A DNA stretch of 64,000 nucleotides from assembly GCF_037975245.1 (NCBI RefSeq), contig NC_092568.1:24473501-24537500 (forward strand). The letters run 5' to 3'. Positions 33,778 to 48,700 of the stretch are shown here, in pieces (position 1 is the first letter of the stretch; every line of letters begins with the position of its first letter). This DNA is from Apostichopus japonicus. Lineage: Eukaryota > Echinodermata > Holothuroidea > Aspidochirotida > Stichopodidae. The notes beneath the pieces are model-generated. The model saw only the letters and a list, made by a program, of their open reading frames with translations. It had not been told where the DNA came from and searched no databases. The translations under genes and the position numbers were made by a program.

Positions 33778-36700
33778 CTGGAGAACAAAGAAAGAAGCCA
33801 TCTGGTTATTTTACAGTGATGGTAATTTCACAAAGACAAAATAGCAAAGATACAGTTCAATGGAAGTTGTGTGTAGAGAAATAAAAACAAGGTGTATAAA
33901 AGTATGATGCAAATTATTCAAATGTAAAATACATCGATGAGTAAGGGTACATGTTTCACTGGTCGTCCAAGACGACCAAATTTCTGTCCTGACGACCAAA
34001 ATCAGCTTTGAAGGGCATCTGACCGACAACTAGTTGTTTACATCAAATTCAGATTGCATTGTAATTAAATACCACCAGTTCCCCAATAGGTAAAGCCAAC
34101 ATTGGTATCACCACCTCATCTGGTGTTCTATACACCAAACCTAAAACATCTCTTCTTTTGTGTACATATAGGTCACTGTTATTTTGATATCGAGGGACAA
34201 CCAGAAAAAAAAATCCTTGAAAACTTGCCCTCAGTAACCAACCAGCAACTGGACATCTGGTAGAAAGGGAGTGGGGGGGGGGATGGTGGATGGGGAAGAG
34301 TAAGGGTAATTGCATTCTCACTACTAAGAATATAATTTCCACCAGTAGGAGTACTAGACCATGAGAAGTTCCCCTAACACAATATCTACTACTGTTGGCA
34401 TAGCTGACATACACATGAACATTAGAAGGTAGTGGGTGGGACATATTAATTACATTGTAGCCACTAGTTAGGACATCAGCTTCATTGGTTATAGTGAGTC
34501 CAGCCAGTTCTCCCAAGCCGAGGGCTGATTCTATAGATTCTTCATCGCCAATGGCCATGATTGGTGGACGGCTTCCTTCGCTTCTTGCCCCCGGTGCGAT
34601 GTCTGCAAGGACGAACGACAGGTACAAGGTAAGCACAGGAAATACGAGGATTCATCAACAATCATCAGGTGATTATAATGAACAGGAAATATCGGACAGC
34701 AGGGAGTAGTAGAGTGTTCAAACTTTGTATAGCAGGTCTGAAGGCTCTCACTTTTGTCTCTTTTAAAATATTATACTTCCTGTGTACAAAATGTTAAAAA
34801 TCTTTGCGATTTGTGCAGCTATTTGTGATATGATATTTGACATATTATTCCACGGCCAGATCCGATTGCTCATACAGATTTTTGTGCTGTTTCCACTCAA
34901 CCTTTTATGGCATGATTATGAGACTGAGAGTGACAATTGTTACAAAGAATGATCAGGAAGGGATATAAGAAGATAATCACCATCTTACAAGATTGATTAC
35001 ATCCAAACTGTGGTGTCCCCGACCGTTCTATAAACATGTGGTACATACCGGGTTCATCTGTGAGGTCTATCCCAGGGACCGGTCGAGGTCTAGAAGGGGG
35101 TGAACTACTACTAGTACTACTAGGTGGTGGTACAGGCTCTTCACCTCCTAGGTTACTCAGCATGTCTTGTAAAACTGCTTTAGAAGGTCCTGGTGAAAGG
35201 GAGAGAAAAGATGAGAAATAAGTCATAAAATTATGGGCACATTTGAGTGTATAGATATCAGTTTGGAAACAGACTCAAAAAACTTTACCCATGCAACAGC
35301 ATGTTAGGACTGATTAAATGTTATGAATGGAAAGTTTTGATATTCCAGTCTGGTCATACCAAATCAATATCTATCGGTGCAACTTGGATAAACTTAATAC
35401 AATTCTGTTGCGCAGTTTACACAATGACAGTAGGGTATGCATCAGTTCTAAACCCCTGCTTGACAAAACGTTCGAACAAACCCATAAAAACCAAATTTTG
35501 CAGAGTTTAAGTCAATGAACAATTGTTAACTAATGCCTTTGACATGTGTGAGACTGTCGTAATGGCTTTCCACTCTTGATAAACTGCGATCATCTTGTAA
35601 ACCATGCTTATAAGATTTTGTCGAAAAAAAAAAAAAAAAAACCAATCATGTAAGCATTAAGCACACTATGATTTGAACATATAACAACAACATAATTGAA
35701 GATGACTTACTTTGACCATATTTGTTGCCTTTGCCTCTTGCTTTCTTGTAATCTTCTTTGAGTTTTTTCAGCATGCCCTGATCAACATGCCAATCTCCTG
35801 ACGTTGGTGACATGTCTCCCTTTTTGTCTACGACAAACAAAAATGGTGATATTTTATTCCGTCACAGTCATGAACCTCAAACCACGTTCACTCTCTAATT
35901 TCTTCCTACCTTTGAGGTCATGGACAAACACAGCAACAAATGACACCAGTGTGCAAATGAAACTGATACAGTTAATTAAAAATGTGATTTTTCAAGGTGT
36001 CCATTTTCACGGCAGGTTTTTTTCCGAAGGTTTATACCCTTGGGAATATATAATGAGCAGGCAATGCTTCTTGGACATTGTGTAAGCACAAACAACTCAC
36101 ATCAAATGTAACACCCTGCAGCAGTAAACACATTGAAATCAATGGTGTGATGTACAGACAACCATATCAGACTTAGGAATCGTTCTCGCTGTATCGCACA
36201 TTAAAACACAGTATTAATAGCTAGCAAGTAGGAACAATGGAACCATCCTGTTTCAAGCCCAGTTTCTTTACAACCAGGAAGAAGCACAATCTCACAGAAT
36301 TTGAGACGATTTTCAATGTCAAAATTCTGATCAATTACATGATGCTTGCATGTTGCATAGTATTGTACTGACCTCTATAGTGCTCACACATTCTACAAGC
36401 AATCCCCTTTGTTTTAATGCTTAAACCCATGTACTGTTCTTGAAAATATGTTACAACGTTCAGCCAAAAAGATGAAACAATCTCTTTTCGATTCTATTAC
36501 AACAGTAAAGCAGTGTTTTCTGAGAGAGGGCTATTGTATACATAAAAGAAGGAAATCTACCAGGGCTTCCTGTTATATTTCTTTGTTATTTTTAGTTTCT
36601 GCAAGTAATGCATTAACAGAAATGTTATTTGTGGTGGACTGATAAAGAATAAACTTCAGAACAGGTAGTCAAACCAACTTATATTGATACAATTTGTTAG

Positions 36701-39700
36701 CTTGCTAATTGACAACATTTGGTTTCTTTTCTCATTGGTAACAACACAGATAGAGAAAGAGATTTACACCTAACTGAATTGCAGCTCAATTTTGTTTGGT
36801 TAAGTTATTTTCTGCTGCAAAAGTTGTCATGTTGACAAGTTATTTTCTGCTGCATGATGTGAAAATGGAGGACAGAGGAATAGAGTGATATCCCCCTAAA
36901 TCAAACTGGTGGTAAGTGATAGAGAGGTGGGGGGGGGTATGCTCTTAACTGACCTCTTGACCTATAACACATTCACATCTGTATGGCCAGGTGCCTTGAT
37001 TTATGAAAGAGTGAGAGGGGATATACACCTAACAGTGCAAATCAGCAATGACAGAGAAATCAAGGGATGAGCTCCTAACTGAACTGGTTTGAATGTGATA
37101 GAGGGAGGCACTGGGGATATGTCTGACCCTAACTGACCTGGTGCCCAATCTCCAGAGGTCTGAGCCTCCCCTGCTCCTTCTTGTGAGTCGTTCAAAAAGT
37201 TGAATTCATTGAGGGCGTCTTCTGTTTCAGGATCTGGGAATGCTTCCTCCATACCAGCCATTCCTTCATTCCCCATAACCTGTGGAATCAGACCAAATAA
37301 ATCATGGCTTTTAATACTGCAAATAAACACTCTATGCTTTTGAAAGGTATTGGTTTGATTGTATTTGATGGGATATAGATGATTAGCTCAATGCAAACCT
37401 CTTTTTGCCACTTCCTGACCTAAAATTTGAACTTGGGATATTTCTTTGCCAAAACAGGTAGTATACGTTACCATACTTTGCCAAAGTGACATACCCTTAC
37501 ATTGCACCTATCACTAGATTCCTTACACGCTTGTAACCTGAGATTGGCATTTTGTGTTCCCTACTTTCTCACAAATTATTAATTTTTATATATATATATT
37601 TTTTGTCATTCCATGACCACTTTTGCATTGCATTCATGGACATATCTTTCGCCATATTTATCCACGATTCATCTTCATGCTGTCTTCGTGTACTATAGAG
37701 ACTACTTGTACGATTCGATGTGTTCACACTTGTAGGGATTACCTTAACTTCCAGTAGGCTTCAATTCATTAACTGGAAATAATACCAGTGAATTAGCAAG
37801 GAATGTACCTTGTGTAACATTCTCTTAAAGAGTGTCCTCAATCATGTAATCCTACAATTACAAACTTTCTTCTAGACTCACTTTAACCTGCATAAGGAAT
37901 GACTCATGATAAATCACTGGATCCATTCCCTATCCTTCACTAACATTTCATAACATTTAGAGGCAAAAATCCTGAAACTAATCTGTCAGAGTTACTTTGC
38001 ATATTTTTGACACTCGGCATCTAAGCACACAAAGCCTAAGTTAGTACTTAAAGATTCACAGCAGAGGATACCAAAAGGTGTGACATGATATTACCATATC
38101 CTCTGAACGGTTTGGGTCTAGACAGAGACAGCAAGTCCTGGGGTACAAACGCTTTTTGTTACCGGGGGAGGGAGCTAATGTTATGTTGCCCCAGGGAAGG
38201 GTCTATGGAGAGGGATGGCACCTCCTCTTTGAAATATTTTGGCAAAATGGTGGGTGCTTAGGTGCAATCCCTTTTTTATATTTTGCAACTTTGGAACATT
38301 ATGGAAGAATTTTTGATTAGGTTATACCACACATATATGTTATTTATTTATGGACTGTACACAAAAGACTTTTTTGTAATATTCTGTCTGCCAATTGGGC
38401 TTTTGGGCATTGACCCCCCCCTCCCCCAGGAGTATACATGCTTGCTTCCTTAACTCCTGTACTGTACCAAGTGTGCATTCCTGTCCTAATATGCAGCTGA
38501 TCCTACTTGCTCACTTCATCTCTATGCAGCCATTACTCAATCAGTCAGTTGCATTATTAAAATGAATGTTGCCTGGTTTCTTAATGAACAAGCTTGCTAA
38601 GTGTTCAGTACTCATTTATTCTCTTCTATTCCTAGTAAATGACGACTGCTTGTTTTGCTGATTATCGAGAGGTTTCTTATCCACTTATTTGTTTTTTTTC
38701 CTCTTCCCAGTAAATGAATGACGTTACAACTTGATTTCAAAGATATTCTTAAGCCTTGTAAACATGCAGTACCTTCTTCCTTATAGACAGTTTGCCATTT
38801 TGTCATCGTAGACATTTGATCTCTTCTTCTGTATAAATGGGTAGACATTATTAGAGAGGTTAATACTCATTTATATTTTCTTCACTAATGGTGACTAACA
38901 TCTAGGGTTGTTTGCTCTGCATCATCCCTAGGTTTTGCTCATTCCCTTATTTTATTTTATTTCCAGTAAATTACGTCACAAATGTGACTCCAAAGAAATT
39001 CTGAGCATGCAATACCTTCTTCTTTTTGATAAGAGTCGACATCTTGCCTCTCTCATCCCCACTGTCCACTGCAGAATCTTCCAAGTCATTATCGATGTCT
39101 TCATCCTCTGGTAAAAAGTCGCATGACAACACATTATCCAGAACAGTGTCTGGTAGAGCATTTTGTAAATTGTTCTTCTCCGTTTTCCTAAACGCAAAGG
39201 GGAAAAAATAAGGAGAAACGATTAGACCAATGTTACAAAGAAATCTTACTTAGCTCCGATGACTGATGAACAAGGAACAATTTTCAGCGGCCTTTTATCT
39301 GAAAGGGTAACCAGGTTGGATGACAACAAACAACCTCTTAGCTGTTTCACTGCGGAGTGATTTAATGACTGACGGAATGTCAAGACAGTAGGTGAGATAC
39401 TGCACAAATATCAAGTCATCTCATTACATTACTGCTTTAAGAAAATAACTATACTGCAAGAAATAGCATTTATTTGATTTCATTAACGAGGGTGGATCTT
39501 ACAAATTTTTGGTTATCGTTATATATTCTCTGTTTCTCCTGACATCACTGGAATTTACCTCTTGACTTGATCTGCTTGACGACTTGGTTTCACAGGACTG
39601 TCTCCGTTCACCAGTCCATCTCCGCCTTGTCCGTTAGTCTCCAACCCCGGTATATTCTGGTCGTTGGGGGCCAGACCCAGCAACGACCTCACTCGATTAG

Positions 39701-42700
39701 ACCGCACGTCGAGGATTGTGTCCGTATAGCCAATTTCTTGAAGATACCTTGGAAAATGACAACGTTAACATTAATACCGATCACGAAACATTATTTTTCA
39801 CAATGCATCGTATGTTAATCTTCATAAATTCGGAAATGACTTGAAGGGTAAGAATCTCAAGGAAATACAATTTTTGAAATGCTTAACAAGTTTCAGTATG
39901 CTCAATTTTGAGGCCAACACTATTGAACTTCAATACCTTTGTGAATAATGGCTTTATGTCCATCAGTGAATTGAACAGGGTGGACTTCATTTTGTGAAAT
40001 TTTAGAAGCCAGAATGCTTAATGAAAAATAAATTGCTATGGAGATGAAGTACAACCCTGTCTACGACCGACAAAATCAATATAAAACCCATCTACAATGA
40101 CTTTTTTTGGGAAGGGGGGGGGGGGCAGGGAAGTGAGATCCCCTATAATGAGGTGTGAGGCTGGCATTTTGCTTTAATTATTAATGGTCTCTTTTCAAAT
40201 GATGAGGCCCTGACTATAACATCATAGGACTTATTAACAAAATCCCTATTTTTAGCAGAAACATTTGCATGTTTTATTGCAGCTTTTGCCTCTGAGATAC
40301 GACCTACAATAAATGTTTTAGTAACTGTAGGAAACAATTCCTCCAGGAATATTACCAATCAAAAACAAATTCAAGGAATTTCTATACATGTATGTTAGTT
40401 GTGTCTCCATCCACCACACACTATTATCCACATAGCACATTTACCATGTTAGATCATTTCTATCGCTGTCTCCGCACGTGCATCATATTTTCTACGAAAA
40501 ACATCTGTTCCCTCTGATCAAGAGATGTCAGTATTGTACACTTGTGTGATTTTCATTTCCAAAATAATGAGTCTAGACCATTTTCTTTCTATTCTGAATC
40601 ATTTTGAAAGACTCCCCCCCCCCCATCCCCTCCAATAAGACTATTACTGACCTTTGTGACAAAAACCAAAATCAATATAATGAAAGGAAACATTTCCTGA
40701 AAATTTCCAGAAATTTGCCCTTGCAATAAAGCTATTTAAACTAATTATTGCAAAGCAACATCTAATCATTGTGATGAACAGTCTAATCAGGAAAAGAAAT
40801 CAATGAGTATGCAGTATTGGATTCATCTATGGAAATCATCTGCTACAAGAATTCAAAAATAAAAGTACAGCCTCCAGGCACATGTAATTACCTTTGTACT
40901 TTTCAAACTGTGCTCGAAGAAATAACCGTTTTGCCACAATATACCTATTGACAAGTTACTGCAAAACAACTATATACCTTTCAACAACATTGACATGTGC
41001 GATGCTAAAGTAGTCGGGATTCTATTTTACACAATGACGTTAATATTCTAATGAATTGTGGGACTAGTGGATGGGCCTCAACTGGAGTTCATGGCCAGGT
41101 ATCTCCAATTACATATATGTAGAGTAGGTTAAACTGAAGCGGACACCCCAGTAACTTGCAAATCAGCATGCAGGCAAACTGGTGTCAATCAACGTAATCA
41201 CAAATGAGGATGGGTTGCGCAGCTTTGATGGCATAGTTTTCTGCATTGCTGATGAATTGTCCCGTTTAAAATGTGTGCCGGGTCAGACACAGAGGAATAG
41301 AAATCAAAATTTTCCTCGATGTTTGGATAAACATAAAGAATGTGTCATATTTGAATGCACACCTCACAAATATTTACAACCAACTGCTACAGGAAAGATG
41401 TGCTTATCAATGATGCGTCTTTGAGAAAAAGAACATGAATAAAGAAGGAAAAAAAGGGTAAGAAACAACAGAAAGATGGGTACATGCTAAAAAGGTAAAA
41501 TATGATGGATAGACAAATGGCTTCTTCTTGAGATGGTAACATTTTTTATTTGATTAAGATTAATATTTGGCACGTTAGCTCAACTATGATATTTACACAC
41601 GAGATAAGGCATCCAATTTCCAAAATCTATAGTGAAAGAACTTTGCCTACTACTGATTAAAGAAAGTACCCGTAATATCATTTGATCTCATACCTTAATT
41701 ACATGTTGGCATCAGAGAAAGAAAGATCATAAAAAAAATAATCATAAAAAAATATATAAAAAAAATAAATAAAAAATAGTGTGTATTACTGTAATTGTAA
41801 TCACCAAATGTCCAATCCCTCTTCAAACCGTCAGAATAATTTATTTGCCTTCTTTGAAGTGACTTTTAACCTTTTTTTTTGGCTGTTGATCTCTTCTTAT
41901 CAATAAAGATTATTCATTTACTGCAGTAAATAAACCTGCAGAGTCATTCAGACAGAAGCTTCCATCCTCAGCAATACTATAAATTGATGCCTGGAAATGT
42001 AATCTGTTCCTGACACAGTCACTACAACAGTCAATACAATTTAGTTACATTTGGATATAGATAATTTAAAGGTCTCTGGATGTTACATTAAAATTGTTAC
42101 ATTGTCAGCACCACTAAAGCAGTAAAAAAAAAGTGCTCCATTGACAACCTCTCAGAAATGTGCTCTACACAAAATAATAATTAACCAGTAAAGTTAAAAA
42201 TATTCCATTTCCATAATAGCAACTTGAGTATATCCACTTTATCTTCTTCATTCGAAATGATATCCAACTACTAGAGTTAATGAAACTCATTCTTACCAGG
42301 GGGGGGGGGGGTGTTCAGTGTCTACTATGGTCCATAATGTAGCCAATAAATGCAAAACGCAGGTTCTAATTAATTCTGAAGTAGTCACAAAAGATAGCCA
42401 CTGCCTTCATAGTGACCTTACTTAGTATAGTTTGTAATCTTTACATATATATTACGGTACTTCCCTAGATGATTAATCCCTGCACTACTATTTTTGGTAC
42501 TTATTGAAAGAGGCCATTTACCCTCGCAATGAAAACTGATAGCTGACAAAAAGGTGTCCACTCTAACAGGAGCTTGATGAAACTCAATCATGTATCTAGT
42601 GATTCAGGGAGACGAGAAAACAGCCCGGTGAATGAAAGAAAACAATCCTGTACATAACCAAGTAAGGTATCTTTATGATTAAGGATGACACTTAACTCCC

Positions 42701-45700
42701 CTTATTCTGGGACACTATTTATGTTATGCTAGGCATAGTGTACACTAAGTGATGCTACTGGCAGCTAACTTGTTTGGGTATTTTTGACGGCCAATAATTA
42801 CACGTCTTCACTCTACTATTGCACTTTACTATCTACCTGGCCTTCCCAAAAAATTAGGGATTTTCACCATTATCACCCCACTTCCAAATTATAGGTAGCA
42901 GAAAAATTGATAGAGCATAGGTATGAGGTGAAAGGTTACTTTTCAATTCAGGAAGTAAAAAACATGGGAGTGAAATGGTTGCCATTTTGATAAAACCATT
43001 TCAGGATATGTAGGGTTGTCTACTACTAAAGCCAAAAGGCAGTCAGTTCTATATTAATTACACATGTATATTCCTTAATGCAGTAGTGTGGTTGTCATTT
43101 AAGCAAATAAAACCTATGCATAGATTGGAGTGCCACAAACTTAGGACAAATGGAGAGCGGTTAGAGAAGAGTGAAGCATGTATCCATTCAACATTTTGCA
43201 AGACTGGATAGTATCTCTCGACGAGGTGGATTTATCTTACAGGAGTGCTCCACGCAAAATCTGAAAGTGTGTGTCCTTTATGTACACAGTACGACAAAAT
43301 GTCATATCTTTATTAATAGCTGACAAGACATGGCATAGATATTGCTGGCTTGAATGCATGAAAACAGAGCAGTCTCAGAAGCCCACATCAATGGCTACAT
43401 GTATGCTCTCCCAGGAATGCAGCGTGTGCCGGCGAATTTATCTCCCGGGTGAAGAAAAGAACAGAAAGGTAAAACCTACGCTGTTCTGTTTCAAACAACC
43501 ATCTGACATTTACGAGATATAATCAAGACGGATTATCAAGGTGTGTGAGGCAGAAGATTTGTCATGGGAGCTACGTTATCCTTCTTTCGTACAATTTACA
43601 ACATTCACAGCACCTAATTATTTCGCTGTATCAGTCAAGAACAAAACTGTTTGCACAAGTGAATATAATGAAGGTTGAGGACAGTTCTCCCTTTTTTAAT
43701 ATGAACTCGACTTGCACTGAATAAGGGTCTTCCGACCTCTCTTGCCAATGAGTAAACTTAAATGAATTATTGTTTGCAATTTACAAATAGCAATTTGAAA
43801 AAAAAAGAAGAAGATAAAACTATGCAGATGATACACTCTTGAGTGGTCTATAAGGAATGTTGGTAAAACTGTTAACGTGATCACAATATTCAAGTTTCTG
43901 TTTCCAAAAATGTTGTATGTGGTTAGGACACAAGAATTTCCAGTAACCTAGTCCAACAACTTTGTAACTTTTAGCACTGCATCTTGATGAACTTTGACTA
44001 TGACACACTCCCTCTTCCAATAAATTACCAATTTGTTGGGCTAGGTAAATATGAATGTGAAAATTTAGAGATAGGTACAAAGGGAGAGAAATAAACAGCC
44101 AAAATTCCTTTTCTTCTTACCTAGTGTTACCCATATTCTTTACAACTATTATAACCCAACAACAGCTCCTCCCCCCTTCCACATCCCATCTGGTCTACTA
44201 AAAGATCAAGAAAGGACACAAAGAATTCAGACCTAATGTGACTGATCAGATATTCGTCTCTCTTGAGAAGTAAAGCAATAAGAATGAGAGATTCTCTTCA
44301 TTCACTTTGTACACTTGAGTTTGACTTTGACAATGAAGTGCACTAGATACCCCCCCCCCACCCTCTTCCCCCCATAAGACATAATACTGTTCCCAACTCT
44401 CTTTTCTTCTCAATATCTTCAAAATGCTATAAACAGTCTTCACTCTACAGTAATGCCATGAGCCTAAAGGCACCAAATCAAAGGAGAAACTAGGCTAACT
44501 TTTAAAGCATACTGCTACATCTGTCCAATCACTTTAATGTGTACTGTTATCAAATATGTATGAGCACTGCATGACAACAACAACGTCAACGTCAAAGTCT
44601 CTTTGCCACTTTCAAATTTCCAGTGGAAATTTCTCCTAGCCATGGCACGTCAGTCGTTCGTCTTGAAGAAATTCTCATGGTCAGATATCAATTACCAGGA
44701 GACTTTATAAAAACATGAATATGGACTGGAAAGAGAAAAAAACAAAAAATGGGAAAAGATAAATAAGGGAAAAATTTAAAATTGCTTATTGGCAATCGAG
44801 AGTCCCAGAGACCTTTGTCCACGCACAGCATTATCATGTAGTACGAGTGTGCGCATCATGGGGCGATGTTAAAGCGCCTCAAATCGTGCAATTCATGAAT
44901 AAACAACTTACTGTCTGAGCAGTTGTCTACTCTGTTTAAAGTTGATCTGGTTGTTTGGCGAGAGGGCAGTCTCCTCCTCCCCACCTTCTTCTGCAAATAC
45001 AAAATATGAGAATTGAAAAAAAAAAAATTATGTAACCTTCATATCACCAAATATCAATATCAATTACCACCAGTTATTTTTCTGTAACATCTAACCAGTA
45101 GATGACATACACGACGCATACTTATGAATACCACAACTGTACTTAAGGTTGAACTGTCTGTGTTACTTACACTGCACACTGTATACTGATACTGACCAAG
45201 ATGCTAATGGAATGTTTATGTCAATGATGCAAGGTAATATGCACTCTAAATATTAACTTTGAAAGATGGTTTCTTCCTCCTGTTGAAGGTACTTTCATAC
45301 AAATGACTAATCCTTATGAATTGTTTATGATAATGATCGGTGATGCAATTGTACTGTACGTTAGGCGGAGCTACTGAATTTGGTGTACATTCAGAAATTT
45401 GTTAAAGAGGAATGTTCATTCTCTATAGAGACACATGACATTTACAATAACCTTCACCCACCTCTCCAGGTGGAGGCACAGTATTAACCAAACATACATG
45501 TGTGCTGTCTGCAATAGGCATATCATGTGAATTTGTTAATATGGTTCATCACAACACAAACAGACTTTGAGCATTTCACATGCCACACACAAACGACAAC
45601 ACGCATAATGTACACACACATAGGTAAAGCTAACTTCAATGTACTACCAGTCTGGAAAAGACACATAGTATCAACACCAAGGGACATATCTGAAAATACA

Positions 45701-48700
45701 AGGCAGCCAAACCAGTGTTGTTGTAAGACTGTTCCACATGAGTGCACACATTTTTTTTTCCGGTTGCCACTGTTCAAGGATTATGAAGTATTACTGTATG
45801 TTGAAAGAATTTCACAATTCATTTCCTCACAAACCATGTGAAACACATTGATTTTTCACAATGATCAAACTAATACACTACTACAAGTCCTGAGAATCGT
45901 GGTGCGCAATTCAAACGACATTGTATTTGACATTCAAGCAAAGATTAACACTGATCACTAGAATCTTTGTCATATATTAAGAAAATTTCCAGTCATTCTT
46001 GGATAGAAGTAGTGTAAACTTTCAATTAAAATGTGATGAAATAATTTAATAAGGACACAGATGTTGAACATGGTGTAGACGTTGGGCTTACAGAACTACA
46101 GTAAACTGCTTAGATTAATTAATTTTTAATAGGGAAGTTGGGTCATGTTGGAGACTGTGGTGAACTTGCACTGGAGATAAGAGAAAATATAGATACAATT
46201 TGAATAAACGTGCATATGAGGGTTTCAATTCTAAAGGTCTGGGAAACACTTTTTGACAAAAAAAATCTATCGTCCAGACTCACTTCCTAAACTAACTTGC
46301 CTTAACTAGGCCTTCAATGTTACCAACCACAACAGCATTCGTAAAGCTATTTTGCTTTCGTTGGTTAAATTGAACATTTGTGGCAGAAAGGGAGACAATA
46401 AAAACAATGTAAAACCAACACTCAGTATTTGAGAAACCATTCTAGTAACTGAAATGAGAGTGTAGCATATAAGTAGTTTTAGTAATTTAATTGAAACACA
46501 GAACCTTGGTTTAAGGTCATGTACTATAATGAGTGTGCCTGTGTGGGCGTACAGATTTCAATGGTATATAATGAATAAACGACACGTTCACTCGCTTTTG
46601 ACATTTTTTTAGAGCTGCAAGATTAAACCAAAAGAGGTGAAAATGAGAGGACTTACTCTGCTTGCCTGTTTACAAGAAAGCCTATTTTATTTTCAATCCT
46701 CTTATTCCACTGCAAACCAGAATACAAAATGCATTGAGGTTTCTCAGTGACTTCATTATACTAGACTTCTGCTTGTTCACCAGGTATAGCTCTTATAATA
46801 TAAATGCCCTGAACCACTATTTTCATGTACCATTACACAACAGCATGATAAACACATGTTGTGAGGCTACTGTGATGAGGCAACATACACCTCCACCAAA
46901 AACAATAGGGATCTTGTACTCAATGTGATGCATCCACACACCAAGTATGAGAAGTATCCATGATTCCTACCCTTTAGATATCATGTAAAAAGGTTTTCAG
47001 AGTTTGACCTCTGGTGACGTCAAATGAACTTTGACCTACACCAACAACAACAGGCTTCTTGTACTCCATATGGCAAATCTATATGTCATGTATGAGAAGT
47101 ATCCATGATTTCTAAAATGTTTAAAAGGTTTTCAGAGTTTGACTGCTGGTGAACCAGATGACCTTTGACCTCCACCAAAAACATTTGAACATTTCTTAAA
47201 TTTAACATAATACATCCACATGCCAAGTATGAAATTATCCATGCTTCCTAACTTGAGATATCATGTTTACAGGGTTTTCAATGTTTTACCTCTGGTGACC
47301 TCAAATGACCTTTGACTTCTGACTGCTGCACATTCAAAATTTAAACCTATTTTGTGGTAATTTCATCCATGGATGTCAAACTTCACAAGTGATGTGCCAT
47401 CTAGGATACAGTTTAACATGTCCTGCATTGAGAGCATGGGTTCATGTGTAAACATGAAGGAGAGCATGAAGGAATGTAACTCCTTCTATTAGGTAAGCCA
47501 GAAAATGTGAAAACAAATGGTTGTTTAGATTGACATAGATACTAACCTCCATCAAAAGTAGGGGGCTTGATTTCTTCTCGAGTGTCATGGCCTGATTTCA
47601 AACGCTGGAATTTTGCTCTGTAGGCAAAAATGGGAATACATATTCATATTTAAACCGCATGAAAAGTAAAAATGAAAGATGTGATGATCATACATGTACA
47701 GTATTAAACTAGCGTATTAGAACTGGCATGGATTGTTTTTCTCTGATTTGTATTTTGTATGTTTTAAATATCATACCAATGACTAATAAACATCTCCGCT
47801 ACCAGTACCAAAATTCAAGATAAGGGACAGAATGTCACTTCCAAAATCACAGAAATGACACGCTTCAGTTGCAAGTGGCTACAAAGCTAGATCTCACATT
47901 ACTAGTGAAATGGAGCTCTCCAACAAAATACTCAGTCAGGAGTGTTCTCAGCTCTGAGCCTCTGACTAAATTGGGTTTATCTTCCTGACTCGCTCAAAGA
48001 TGACAGACAACAAACAAGGTTTATGGATGAATAATTACAATGAGCAGAGCAAGCTATCAGCTTTTATGACAGACTTGTAAGTGAGAACATCCCCTGCTAT
48101 GACATCTGAACTGAAGCTGCCATACCAGATTGTAACTGATCAGGAAAACAGCGATGATGCCATTAAAAATCTGAGATGTACCCTGCTGTACACTCCAGCA
48201 CAGAGCGTGCGTGCGTAGGTGATACGCATAACATCAATATTTATGTTTACTACAGTCAGTCTGAATTTGAATCAATATGAAGTATGTGACAACTGACAAA
48301 ACTCAACTGTCTACCCTTTTTAGTGGATTACTTTTCTTTTTATAATTTTAATAGTTCAACTATTTACCATTTTGCTTTTTGGTAATGGTTTTGGATCATT
48401 TTTGATCATCTATGTGACACTGTGACAGTCTTGAAGTTTCCATACAATTTGTAAACAGAGACTACTGTACAATTTAGTCTTGTTAAGACCCTAGTATGTA
48501 CAGCCTAGTGTACCTTTCTTTTTCACAAAGCTATTTTCCCGTATCTATTAGCTGTACTGCCAGGAGAACGATTGCGGCAACGGTTTCGATTGATACTAGG
48601 GTCTTGCACATTTCTCACAAGCTACAGTATCTTAAATTTTCCTTTGAGTTTGCAGATTTCGTTCGGAAAAGAGAAGAAGCCAATCAGGTTTGCCAATTGG

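Noticed and set aside
33958-33996. Small hairpin around TGGTCGTCCAAGACGACCA
   Set aside because: Eight-base arms with a three-base loop in an intron. It is too small to distinguish from chance without conservation data.
38140-38440. G-rich segment bracketed by CCGGGGGAGGG and CCTCCCCCAGG, possibly another MITE
   Set aside because: The inverted similarity is limited to low-complexity G/C runs, and no target duplication was found.
45523-45841. Long open frames on both strands over the same 300 bp
   Set aside because: They mirror each other in a CA/GT-rich stretch inside a striatin intron, with no family similarity.
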